Assembly: GCF_010729895.1 (NCBI RefSeq)
Contig: NZ_AP022612.1
Location: 5,812,558 to 5,876,557, forward strand
Source: Mycolicibacterium confluentis
GTDB taxonomy: Bacteria; Actinomycetota; Actinomycetes; Mycobacteriales; Mycobacteriaceae
Direction of reading: 5' to 3'
Length of the DNA: 64,000 nucleotides
Shown here: positions 27,257 through 36,150 of the stretch, in pieces
How positions within the stretch are numbered: position 1 is the stretch's first letter
How the letters are laid out: each line of letters starts with the position of its first letter
Program-made: the position numbers and the translations under genes
Notes under the pieces: model-generated
Told to the model about the DNA's origin: nothing
The model's input: the letters and a program-made list of their open reading frames with translations, nothing else
Database searches by the model: none

Positions 27257-29380
27257 ATGGATCCGCGGCATGCGATCTTGTTCGAACCAATCGCGATTGG
27301 ACCGAAGGTGCTGCCGAACCGGTTCTATCAGGTCCCGCATTGCACGAGCTTCGGCGTCGTCCGGCCGCGTGCACAGGCGGCGTTCCGTGGAATGAAGGCC
27401 GAGGGCGGATGGGGTGCGGTGTGCACCGAGGAATGTTCCATTCATCCAGAGGCCGACCAGATGCCGATGGTGCTGGCCCGCCTCTGGGACGACGATGATG
27501 CGGCCAACCTGTCGCTCATGTCCGAGAGCGTCCATGACAACGGTGCCTTGGCGGGTATCGAGCTGTGGTACGGCGGAATCCACGGCCTGAGCATGGAGTC
27601 CAGAGCTGTACAGCGGGCACCGTCACAGATCGCCAGCGATCTCGTACCGATGTCCCCCTGCCGTGAGATGGATCTTGACGACATCAAGGCGGTGCAGGGG
27701 TTCTATGTCGATGCGGCGTTGCGTGCGCGTGATGCGGGCTTCGACATCATCTGCATCTACGGTGGCCACGAGGGCCTGTTGGAGCAGTTTATGTCGCCGC
27801 ACTTCAACAAGCGCACGGATGGGTACGGTGGTTCGTTCGCCAATCGGGCCCGGATGTGGCGTGAGGTCGTCGAGGGAATCTCTGCGGCCGTCGGCTCGGA
27901 TTGCGCTGTCTCGGTGCGGTTGTCGGCTGACACCCTGCGAGGCGAAGAGGGCGTGCTTCTCGAACGGGACGTCTTGCCGTTCGTGGAGATGTGCGACGGC
28001 GTGGTCGACTTGTGGGACGTGCACATCGGCAGCAGCGACTGGGGAGATGACGCGACGCCGTCGCGATTCTTCAAGAGCGCACGGGCGATGGACTGGGTGA
28101 AATCCGTCAAGGAAGCGACCCGCAAACCGGTCGTGGCCGTGGGGCGCTTCACCGATCCCAACGAGATGGCCCGTGTCATCAACGAAGGCGTGCTCGACAT
28201 CATCGGCGCCGCCCGACCCTCGATCGCCGACCCCTTCCTGCCCGCGAAGATCAAGGCCGGCCGGCTTGAAGACATCCGTGAATGCATCGGTTGCAACATC
28301 TGTGTGTCCCGTTTCGAGCACGGTGGGCCGCCGATCGTGTGCACTCAGAATGCGACGTCCGGGGAGGAGTACCGGCGCGGCTGGCACCCGGAGCGATTCT
28401 CGAAGGCCGCCAATGCCGACAACGATGTGTTGATCGTCGGCGCCGGTCCTGCGGGCCTGGAATGTGCGCGTGTGCTCGGCGAGCGGGGTATGCGCAACGT
28501 GCATCTGGTCGACGCCGACGCCGAACTCGGTGGGCACCTCAAGTGGATGGCAAATCTGCCGGGGCTGCGGGAGTGGAGCCGAGTCATCGACTACCGGCTG
28601 ACCCAGTTCGACAAGCTCGACAACGTCACTGTCATCCCGAACACCCGTATGACCGCCCAGGACATCGTCGACTACGGCGCCAGCCTCGTCGTCGTCGCCT
28701 CGGGGGCGCGGTGGTCTGACTGCGGGCTCGGACCCGTTACGCGCAACGGAATCCCAGGCGCTGACGCCCAATTGCCCTATGTTCTCACCCCTGAGCAGAT
28801 CATGGTGGAGAACAAGCCGGTGCCCGGTGAGCGCGTCGTGATCATCGAAGCGGAGGGATACCACGTCGGAGCGGCGTTGGCGGACCGACTCTCGGCCGAA
28901 GGCAAGTCGGTGACGGTGCTGACGCACCTCGGGGAGCTCGCGCCGTACACCCATTACACGCTGGAAGCGACCCATCTGCGCAAGAAGCTGTACACGCAGG
29001 GCGTCAGCACCGCGGCATCCATGGTTCCGACCCGCATCACCCCCGAGGGTGTGTGGGCTCACTACGCCTACGCCGACGCCGAGGATGCGAAGCTCATCGA
29101 GGCGGACGCCGTCGTTCTGGTGACCCAACGGGTCTCCGACACAACGCTTTACCGCAACATTGTCGACGGCTTTGGTGCGGAGAAGCTTGCCGAGGAGGGC
29201 ATCGCGGGGGTCTACCGAATCGGCGACTGCGTGGCGCCGCGGATCGTGGCAGAGTCGGTCTTCGATGGGCACCGCTTGGCGCGCGAAATCGACTCCGCGG
29301 ACCCGTCGATGCCACTGCCGTACCTGCGCGAACGCCCCATCGCGCGCGAGCTGCCGATCTTCAACGTGCAGCGAGCTTGA
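27257..29380 (+). CDS. TMADH/dimethylglycine-dehydrogenase-like FMN/Fe-S flavoprotein, 707 aa
   Basis: Starts at ATG 27257 after AGGAAGG. Residues about 1-375: old-yellow-enzyme-type FMN barrel with ELWYGGIHGLSMESR and GGHEGLLEQFMSPHFNKR; then the 4Fe-4S loop C-x2-C-x2-C-x12-C beginning ECIGCNICVSRFEHGG; then a FAD/ADP-binding half starting NDVLIVGAGPAGLECARVL. This is the trimethylamine/dimethylamine dehydrogenase layout, also used by DgcA of dimethylglycine catabolism. Likely oxidises a secondary or tertiary N-methylamine, giving formaldehyde. Leads a plus-strand set with the BVMO-like gene. Confidence 0.87.
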   Translation: MDPRHAILFEPIAIGPKVLPNRFYQVPHCTSFGVVRPRAQAAFRGMKAEGGWGAVCTEECSIHPEADQMPMVLARLWDDDDAANLSLMSESVHDNGALAGIELWYGGIHGLSMESRAVQRAPSQIASDLVPMSPCREMDLDDIKAVQGFYVDAALRARDAGFDIICIYGGHEGLLEQFMSPHFNKRTDGYGGSFANRARMWREVVEGISAAVGSDCAVSVRLSADTLRGEEGVLLERDVLPFVEMCDGVVDLWDVHIGSSDWGDDATPSRFFKSARAMDWVKSVKEATRKPVVAVGRFTDPNEMARVINEGVLDIIGAARPSIADPFLPAKIKAGRLEDIRECIGCNICVSRFEHGGPPIVCTQNATSGEEYRRGWHPERFSKAANADNDVLIVGAGPAGLECARVLGERGMRNVHLVDADAELGGHLKWMANLPGLREWSRVIDYRLTQFDKLDNVTVIPNTRMTAQDIVDYGASLVVVASGARWSDCGLGPVTRNGIPGADAQLPYVLTPEQIMVENKPVPGERVVIIEAEGYHVGAALADRLSAEGKSVTVLTHLGELAPYTHYTLEATHLRKKLYTQGVSTAASMVPTRITPEGVWAHYAYADAEDAKLIEADAVVLVTQRVSDTTLYRNIVDGFGAEKLAEEGIAGVYRIGDCVAPRIVAESVFDGHRLAREIDSADPSMPLPYLRERPIARELPIFNVQRA

Positions 29381-29519
29381 CGAAACGCATTGGTAGGCAC
29401 TGGAAGAACTGACACCCGGGGGCTTTCGGAATCCGTTCACGCGGAGTGAGATTGGTTCCGCAAGCACTACAGCGGAGCCGGCCACACGTCCGGTGATAGA
29501 CATCGAGAGGATATGCCAC

Positions 29520-31199
29520 ATGGATCCGAAGCCTCTGGGGCAGCAGCACAATGGCGAGACGAGTGACGTCGACGCAGTTGTCATCGGCGCCGGTATCGGC
29601 GGCCTGTACGCGGTGCGCCGGCTTGCCGCCGACGGGCTGAATGTCATCGGTTTCGACAGCGCCACCGATGTCGGCGGCGTGTGGTTGCACAACGGCTACC
29701 CCGGGGCCCGGGTCGATATCGAGGCGTATTACTACTGCTTCTTCGACCCTGAGATCTACGGGGAATGGCAGTGGTCGCAGCGGTTCCCGCCGCAGTCGGA
29801 GCTGTTGGCGTACTTGCGGCACTATGCAGAACACTACGGATTGCGGCGGTACTTCAGTTTCAACACCCGGGTCGAGGAACTGCATTGGCAGCCCGAGGCC
29901 AAGCGCTGGCGAGTGCGCACCAACACCGGCTCCACCGTGTATGCGCGACACGTCGTGCTGGCCACGGGCCAGCTTTCGAAGGGGCGTGACCTTCCCTTCG
30001 AAGGTGTCGAGGACTTCGCCGGTCAGTGGCTGGAGACATCGCAGTGGCCGACCGAGCCGGTGGACCTGACGGGTAAGCGAGTTGCGGTGATCGGGACGGG
30101 ATCCTCTGGTGCACAGGTGATTGCGGCGATCGCTGAGCAGGTCGAGAGCCTGCACGTGTTCCAACGCACCCCCAACTACGTGGTTCCGTCCCAGAACGCC
30201 CCGATGGATCAGGACCGTTACCGGCAGTACAGCCAGAATCTCGGCGACCTGTGGGATCAGGTGATGCGAACGGGGCCGGCCTACCTGGCCCCGACCACCG
30301 ACGTACCGGCCTCGTCGATGGATCCCGAGCAGCAGCGTCAGCGGATGGAAGACCAGTGGAACTTCGGCGGCCTGGCGATGACGTTCACGTTCCCCGATCA
30401 GAGGACCGATTGGAAGACCGCCGATCTGGTGTCCGATTTCGTCCGCGCAAAGATTCGCGACGCCATCGATGATCCCGCGTTGGCTGATGTCCTCGAACCG
30501 CGCGACTATCCGATCGGCACCCGGCGCCTGGTGGTGTGCAACGGCTACTACGAAGCGTTCAACCGGGACAACGTCAACCTCGTCAACCTGCGCAAAGAGT
30601 CGATCACGCGGGTCACTCCGCAGGGCATACAGACCGATGAGGGGTTCTACGAAGTCGATGTGATCATCTCGGCGCTGGGATTCGACGCCTTCAGCGGGGC
30701 GATGGACGCGATCGACATCCGTAATGCCGACGGCCGGCGGCCGACCGAGGACTGGGCTCGGGGACCGCAGGCACACCTCGGTCTGATGGTGCACGGATTC
30801 CCGAACATGTACGTCCTCACCGGCCCGGGCTCCCCGTCCGTGCTGGTGAACTTCAACGTGCACAATGTGTTTCACGTCGATTACGTGGCGGATCTGATCT
30901 CCTACATGAGCAGCCACGACTACGACGCGGTGCAACCGACCGCCGAGGCTCAGCAACGGTGGCATATCGAGACCCAACGTGCCGCGGACGGACTGCTGCG
31001 CAAGGAGGTGAAGAACTACATGGTTCACGTCAACGACGACGGGTCCCGTGTCTTCATTCCCTATGCCGGCGGGTGGTCGACGTACGTCGACATCGTCAAT
31101 CGAGTCGCCGCCGAGGGCTATCCGGGCTTCGCCTTCTCGGAGGTCGGAACGTCGACGTACCGTGCCGTGGACCATGAGGACACCGTCGTCCCCCTCTGA
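29520..31199 (+). CDS. Baeyer-Villiger-type flavin monooxygenase with altered signature, 559 aa
   Basis: ATG 29520 after GAGAGGAT. Two Rossmann motifs (VIGAGIGGLYAVRRL near residue 20; VIGTGSSGAQVIAAI near 195), the BVMO motif GGVWLHNGYPGARVD, and cyclohexanone-monooxygenase-like SALGFDAFSGAMDAID and GPGSPSVLVNF. The BVMO fingerprint FxGxxxHxxxWP reads FAGQWLETSQWP: the conserved His is Glu172. Class B flavoproteins insert oxygen next to carbonyls or oxidise N/S; the change may alter the reaction. Ends at a 14-bp hairpin. Confidence 0.87.
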   Translation: MDPKPLGQQHNGETSDVDAVVIGAGIGGLYAVRRLAADGLNVIGFDSATDVGGVWLHNGYPGARVDIEAYYYCFFDPEIYGEWQWSQRFPPQSELLAYLRHYAEHYGLRRYFSFNTRVEELHWQPEAKRWRVRTNTGSTVYARHVVLATGQLSKGRDLPFEGVEDFAGQWLETSQWPTEPVDLTGKRVAVIGTGSSGAQVIAAIAEQVESLHVFQRTPNYVVPSQNAPMDQDRYRQYSQNLGDLWDQVMRTGPAYLAPTTDVPASSMDPEQQRQRMEDQWNFGGLAMTFTFPDQRTDWKTADLVSDFVRAKIRDAIDDPALADVLEPRDYPIGTRRLVVCNGYYEAFNRDNVNLVNLRKESITRVTPQGIQTDEGFYEVDVIISALGFDAFSGAMDAIDIRNADGRRPTEDWARGPQAHLGLMVHGFPNMYVLTGPGSPSVLVNFNVHNVFHVDYVADLISYMSSHDYDAVQPTAEAQQRWHIETQRAADGLLRKEVKNYMVHVNDDGSRVFIPYAGGWSTYVDIVNRVAAEGYPGFAFSEVGTSTYRAVDHEDTVVPL

Positions 31200-31218
31200 A
31201 CGGCATCCGTCGATCCAC

Positions 31219-31252
31219 AATGCCCGCCGGCGTCCACACGCCGGCGGGCATT
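31219..31252 (+). terminator. 14-bp perfect hairpin after the BVMO-like gene
   Basis: AATGCCCGCCGGCG at 31219-31232, loop TCCACA, reverse complement at 31239-31252, twenty bases after the stop. Likely intrinsic terminator without a U-tract. Confidence 0.85.
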
Positions 31253-31374
31253 CCGCTGTTCAGGCCAAATTTGATCCGTTCGCGTCGACATGGACAATCT
31301 GTCGACTCCCGCGCCGGCATTGCCGACGTTTCGCCCTTCGACTCGGCCACCCCGGGTTGACCAAACTATGGCCT

Positions 31375-32718
31375 ATGAGTTCGTCACCGACAGATGCCAC
31401 TCTTGCCCCCTCCAGCACCCCGGACGCCGCGGATCTCATGGCCGCGGATTCGCGGCACGTCATCCACGGCTTCAGTCCGTTCGGTGACCGAACGCCGGGC
31501 CCGGTCTTCGCGTCCGGACGCGGGATCACGCTGACGGATGTGGACGGTCAGGACTGGATAGACGCCTGCGCTGGACAGGCCAACGTCGCCCTCGGATACG
31601 GTCGCACCGATATCGCCGATGTGGTCGCCGACGCACTGCGCGAGTTGACCTTCGGAACGCACTTCTACCAGCGGCGGAGCCATGTCGGTGCGGCTCGGCT
31701 GGCCGAACGGCTGGCCCAGGTGACCCCGGCCGGCCTCGATCAGTTCGTGTTCATGCTCGGTGGCTCCGACGCGGTGGACACCGCGATCAAGATCGCGCGG
31801 TTCGTCAACATCGCCGCAGGCCGGCCGGAGAAGATCCACATTATCGGCCGGTGGAACAGCTACCACGGCGTCACCTATGGCGGGGCCAGCCTGACCGGCG
31901 ATCCGGCGATGTGGCGCAATATCGGGCCCAGGCTGGAAGGTTTCTCCCATATCGACCAGCCGGAGACCGACTCGGTGGGCGCCGCACGCCTGCTGGAGGA
32001 CGAGATTCTGCGCATCGGTGCCCACAAGGTCGCCGCGTTCATGGCCGAGCCGATCTCGACCCCGAACGGTATCGTCGTGCCGCCGGATGACTACTGGTCC
32101 CAGATCCGCGAAATCTGCGATCGCCACGACGTTCTGCTGATCAGCGACGAGGTGCTGACCGGGTTCGGCCGCACCGGAAAAATGTTCGCGGTGGAGAACT
32201 GGGATCTGCGCCCCGACATCTTGACCATGTCCAAGGCGATCACAGCCGGGTTCTTCCCGCTGGCGGTCGTCGCGATCAGTGGAGAACTGCGGGACCAGCT
32301 GTCGGCCAGCGACGACGCCTTCGTCCATGGCGTGACCGCCGGTGGGCACCCCGCGGCCTGCGCCGCCGCGCTGGCCACTCTGGACATCTACGAACGCGAG
32401 AACGTCCTGTCGCAGTGCATCACGGCCGGGCAGTACCTCTCGACGAGACTGCGTGCCCTGGCCGACACCTATCCGGTGCTGGACAAGAGCAGCGTCCGAG
32501 GCATCGGGATGATGCACGCAGTGGACCTCGACGCCGACGCGGTCGATCCGGGATACGGCGCGGCCCTGCACGCCGAGTTCATCAAACAGCGCGTCTTCGT
32601 GCGTACCTACCGCAACAATCAGACCATCGGCTTGCTGCCGTCGTTGACTCTGAGCACCGAGGATGTCGACGCCATCACCGGGCGCATGGCGGCCGCGCTG
32701 GAGATCACCCGACCATAG
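31375..32718 (+). CDS. Class III (omega-type) aminotransferase, 447 aa
   Basis: ATG 31375 (MSSPTDATLAPS); the frame is open upstream but over the BVMO gene and hairpin. PLP-fold features: GGSDAVDTAIKIAR, the WNSYHGVTYGGASL loop, DEVLTGFGRTGKMFA with the Asp that binds the pyridine N, and Schiff-base Lys in LTMSKAITAGFFPLA. Resembles amine:pyruvate/putrescine-type transaminases. Would convert an omega-amino group to an aldehyde, feeding the aldehyde dehydrogenase 64 bp downstream. Confidence 0.87.
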   Translation: MSSSPTDATLAPSSTPDAADLMAADSRHVIHGFSPFGDRTPGPVFASGRGITLTDVDGQDWIDACAGQANVALGYGRTDIADVVADALRELTFGTHFYQRRSHVGAARLAERLAQVTPAGLDQFVFMLGGSDAVDTAIKIARFVNIAAGRPEKIHIIGRWNSYHGVTYGGASLTGDPAMWRNIGPRLEGFSHIDQPETDSVGAARLLEDEILRIGAHKVAAFMAEPISTPNGIVVPPDDYWSQIREICDRHDVLLISDEVLTGFGRTGKMFAVENWDLRPDILTMSKAITAGFFPLAVVAISGELRDQLSASDDAFVHGVTAGGHPAACAAALATLDIYERENVLSQCITAGQYLSTRLRALADTYPVLDKSSVRGIGMMHAVDLDADAVDPGYGAALHAEFIKQRVFVRTYRNNQTIGLLPSLTLSTEDVDAITGRMAAALEITRP

Positions 32719-32782
32719 GCCGGCAACGCCAACCGACTTCCCCGACTGAGCACGTTTTGCACTGCAAACGGAAAGAAAGAAC

Positions 32783-34279
32783 ATGACGGAAACCACCAAA
32801 AGCTCACTCATCGAACGCGTTCCGAGCCTGGAACGCCTGACGCGACCGTTCATCGACGGCGGCTTCGTCGACGCCCGGTCGTCCGGCACGTTCGAGAACA
32901 TCAGTCCCGTCAACGGTGACCGGCTGCCCGATGTGGCCTCGGGTGACGCCGCTGATATCGATGCCGCGGTGGCTTCGGCCCGCAGGAGCTTCGAGATGGG
33001 TGACTGGCGGCGGCGCACGCCGCGCGAGCGCAAGATCGTGCTGCAGCGGTTCGGGCGTATCCTGCGCGACAACACCGAGGAACTCGCCGCCCTGCTGGCC
33101 GTCGAGATGGGCAAGCCGGTCAAGGACGGCCGGTGGGAGGTCGATTTCAGCGCCACGGTCCTGGAGTGGTTCGGTGAGGCTGTCGACCATCTGTACGACG
33201 AGGTTGCGCCCATTGGTGAGGTCGGCCATGCCACGATCACCCGGGTCCCCGTCGGTGTCGCCGGCGCCATCATTCCGTGGAACTACCCGTTGCTGATGGC
33301 GGCGGTGAAGCTCGCACCGGCACTGGCTTCGGGCAACTCCATGGTCCTCAAGCCGGCTGAGCAGACGCCTGCGGTCGCGTTGCGGGTGGCAGAACTGGCG
33401 CTGGAGGCGGGCGTTCCCGCCGGTGTGCTCAACGTCGTCCCCGGACTCGGTCACACGGCAGGAAAGGCCCTCGCCGAACATCTGGATGTTGACGCGATCG
33501 GCTTCACCGGATCGACTAGCGTGGGCCGCCTGGTCATGAAAGCGGCCGCCGAATCCAATCTGAAGAAGGTCTCGCTTGAGCTCGGCGGCAAGTCGCCGGC
33601 GCTGGTGCTCGCCGACGCCGCCGACATGCTCGACCTGGTTGCAGCGAAAACCGCGGAGTCCGTCTTCGGAAACGCGGGGCAGATGTGTGACTCCAGTACA
33701 CGCCTGATCGTCCACGAATCCCTCGCGGACGAGGTTGTCGAACGACTCGGTGCCGTGGCAGCCGATTGGCAGCCCGGTGATCCCTTCGACGATGCCACCA
33801 CCATGGGGGCGATCATCGAGGCCCGGCAGCTGGAGCGCATCATGGGCTTCATCGCCGGCGCGGAGCCCGGTGGGGCGTCAATCGCCCATGGCGGCAACCA
33901 AGTTCGCCAGGAGACCGGCGGGTTCTATGTGGAGCCGACGGTCATCCGGGGAGTCACCAACGATATGGACATCGCCCGCAAGGAGATCTTCGGTCCGGTG
34001 CTCTCGGTCATCACATTCTCCGATGATGAAGAGGGTCTGCGCATCGCCAATGACACCTCCTACGGGCTGGCCGCCAAGATGTGGACCGGCGACTTGAAGA
34101 AGGCCCACCGGATCTCCCGGGAGCTGCGCGCCGGCGCGGTGTTGGTCAACGGTGACGAACTCTTCGACGTGACGCTGCCGCACGGGGGCTTCAAGCAGTC
34201 CGGTATCGGCCGCGACTACTCGCATCACGCCTTCGACAACTGGACCCAGCTGAAATCGACCTACATCAACCTGATGTGA
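32783..34279 (+). CDS. NAD(P)-dependent aldehyde dehydrogenase, 498 aa
   Basis: ATG 32783 after GAAAGAAAGA. Cofactor-binding FTGSTSVGRLVM, general base Glu in LELGGKSPALVL and nucleophilic Cys in NAGQMCDSSTRLIV, PWNYPLLMA and the C-terminal HGGFKQSGIGRD. Pattern is that of PuuC/betaine-aldehyde-type ALDHs. With the preceding transaminase it would take an omega-amine to a carboxylic acid. Convergent with pucR. Confidence 0.9.
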   Translation: MTETTKSSLIERVPSLERLTRPFIDGGFVDARSSGTFENISPVNGDRLPDVASGDAADIDAAVASARRSFEMGDWRRRTPRERKIVLQRFGRILRDNTEELAALLAVEMGKPVKDGRWEVDFSATVLEWFGEAVDHLYDEVAPIGEVGHATITRVPVGVAGAIIPWNYPLLMAAVKLAPALASGNSMVLKPAEQTPAVALRVAELALEAGVPAGVLNVVPGLGHTAGKALAEHLDVDAIGFTGSTSVGRLVMKAAAESNLKKVSLELGGKSPALVLADAADMLDLVAAKTAESVFGNAGQMCDSSTRLIVHESLADEVVERLGAVAADWQPGDPFDDATTMGAIIEARQLERIMGFIAGAEPGGASIAHGGNQVRQETGGFYVEPTVIRGVTNDMDIARKEIFGPVLSVITFSDDEEGLRIANDTSYGLAAKMWTGDLKKAHRISRELRAGAVLVNGDELFDVTLPHGGFKQSGIGRDYSHHAFDNWTQLKSTYINLM

Positions 34280-34290
34280 CGCTTGCGAAT

Positions 34291-34328
34291 CGTCTGCCGC
34301 CGTGGGTGTCTGCCCGCGGCGGCAGACG
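34291..34328. terminator. 12-bp hairpin between convergent ALDH and PucR genes
   Basis: CGTCTGCCGCCG at 34291-34302 pairs with its reverse complement at 34317-34328 across a 14-base loop. Works in both directions; it lies 12 bp after the ALDH stop and 19 bp before the end of pucR. Confidence 0.8.
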
Positions 34329-34346
34329 TCGTTCCGGGGTCTTGTG

Positions 34347-35960
34347 TCAGAGCTGACCGCCCGGTATATGGCTGAGCACGCGCAGCGCGAGGTGTAATCC
34401 GAGCCGGACGTCCGAGTCGTCCAGGTCGACACCGAGCAGCGATTGGATGCGTTCCACCCGGTTGTAGAGCGATTGCCGCTCCAGATGTAGCGCCCGGGCG
34501 GTCTCGGTCTTCTGGCCGTGTTGCTCCAGCAGGACCTGCAGGGTTTTGACCAGTTGAGTGCGGCGCTGCGCGTCGTAGGTGATCAGACGCTCCAGTCGCA
34601 GCCGGGCGAAACGTTCCAGGTCGGGATTGTCGCGCAGACTCCAGATCAGGCGATCCAGGTCGAGGTCGGCGGCATCGTGCCATGGGCGTGGTGGGCTGTG
34701 CAGCGCACCGTCCAGGGCGTCCACGGCGACGGCCAGCCCTTCGATTGCGGCCTGCCACGTATGCACCGCCGGCCCAACGGACAGTACCGCTGACTGCGGA
34801 TCGGCAAGGTGGCGCTTGGCAGCGTCCTGGGTGACCTGGGCCACTCTGTCGGCGATGCGGCCGCGGTTGGCGACATCTTCGACTCCGATCATTATCAGCG
34901 TCGGGTTGGCCGTCGAGCCGTCATCGATCAGCGCGGGAATTCCGATGCCGCCCAGATCGGACTTGACGTCGCGCCAGACCTGGCGCCACTGATGGTCCTC
35001 AGATGCGACGGTCGTCGCGCGATGATGGCGTGCCCGGCGGATTGCGAGAGGGATGAGTACCGGTGGAGTGAACCCGAGGGCGACTGCGCGCGCTTCGGCC
35101 GCGAACGGTTCGATCGAACCGGCCAGAAGCGAGGTCAGGAGGCCGCCGTGGCGACCGTGGTCGGCGAACACGGCGTCTCGCCGGCGATTGCCGATCACGA
35201 TCAGACTGATCACCTGTGCGGCACGTTCCAACGCGACGGTCGCCGCCTCGGTGAATTCGCCGCTGATGCCCAGCGCGACGAGTCGGCCGTCGCGGGCTCC
35301 GTCGATGGTGAGATGCCTTTCGATCCACGGCGGCGCGGTGTCGACAGCACGTGCCATCAACTCCCAGCCCGCGGTGACATCGCGATCGGTCATTCCATTG
35401 AGCGCTCGATAGACGAATCCACCATCGGCTCGTTCGTAGACGACGGGGTTCCCGACGGCAGCGGCCACCGCATCGAGAACTTCGGCGATACCGCCGCCGC
35501 CGAGGACGAGGTCTGTCAGATGCAGCTGAAGTTCTTGCGCCTGATCCAGCAAAGTGATTTTTTGGTTGACGATCTGAGTGTGAATGGCCTCGGTGACTTC
35601 GATGAAGGCAACCGGCAGATGCAGCGCTATGAGTGTGAAGTCACGCTTATGGCATTCGTCGATGATGTGTCGAGGCACGCTGCGGAAGTTGGAGCCGAGC
35701 TCGAGCACCATAGCGGCGACACCGCGTTCGGACAGCTCCACGATGAGACGGCGATCGGCGGATTCCGGGCCGGCGAACATGCGGCCCTCGGTGAGCACCA
35801 GTTCGCCACCACGAAGAACCGACGCAATATCGCGAACCTCGACGACATGCACCCAACGGACCGGGTGATCGAGGTTGGCGTGGCCCGCCACCACTTCAGG
35901 CGCGCCTCCCCGCAGTGCGGGCAACGCCAGAGCTTGGCGAACGGTTAGCGATTCTGACAC
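34347..35960 (-). CDS. PucR-family transcriptional regulator, 537 aa
   Basis: GTG 35960. N-terminal PucR domain (TVRQALALPALRGGAPEVVA...DIASVLRGGELVLTEG), a GGDEF-like/GAF-like middle, and the C-terminal HTH_30 with QLVKTLQVLLEQHGQKTETARALHLERQSLYNRVERI-type helices near residues 470-520. PucR-type regulators activate purine or other N-compound catabolic genes. Divergent from the dimethylformamidase-like gene; a TGACACA...TGTGTCT dyad overlaps its start codon, hinting at autoregulation. Confidence 0.9.
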   Translation of the reverse strand: MSESLTVRQALALPALRGGAPEVVAGHANLDHPVRWVHVVEVRDIASVLRGGELVLTEGRMFAGPESADRRLIVELSERGVAAMVLELGSNFRSVPRHIIDECHKRDFTLIALHLPVAFIEVTEAIHTQIVNQKITLLDQAQELQLHLTDLVLGGGGIAEVLDAVAAAVGNPVVYERADGGFVYRALNGMTDRDVTAGWELMARAVDTAPPWIERHLTIDGARDGRLVALGISGEFTEAATVALERAAQVISLIVIGNRRRDAVFADHGRHGGLLTSLLAGSIEPFAAEARAVALGFTPPVLIPLAIRRARHHRATTVASEDHQWRQVWRDVKSDLGGIGIPALIDDGSTANPTLIMIGVEDVANRGRIADRVAQVTQDAAKRHLADPQSAVLSVGPAVHTWQAAIEGLAVAVDALDGALHSPPRPWHDAADLDLDRLIWSLRDNPDLERFARLRLERLITYDAQRRTQLVKTLQVLLEQHGQKTETARALHLERQSLYNRVERIQSLLGVDLDDSDVRLGLHLALRVLSHIPGGQL

Positions 35961-35977
35961 AGGACCATTGTGTCTGA
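35953..35977. promoter_or_regulatory. Operator-like dyad at the pucR start
   Basis: TGACACA, 7 bases, TGTGTCT centred near 35965 and covering the GTG start codon (35958-35960). There is no Shine-Dalgarno upstream, so the message may be leaderless and the dyad would then sit on the promoter. Related GACAC half-sites recur at other island promoters. Confidence 0.5.
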
Positions 35978-36150
35978 CTCGTCAATTGCGGTCGCGGGTC
36001 CAGCCTGAGTTTCTGACACTCTGTCGTGCGGCGGTGCGAGATGCTTGACAGCGCGGGGGTGCGGCTGCCCACGACGTTTGCCGCACGATTGCGAGGCGAT
36101 CGTCTCTCCGAGCGGTACGTCTGTCGCTGCAACGGGTAAGGAGCCTCCTG

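Noticed and set aside
27623..33273. Several 600-700-codon minus-strand frames under the TMADH-like, BVMO and transaminase genes
   Set aside because: All are antisense to well-supported genes and contain no recognisable domain.
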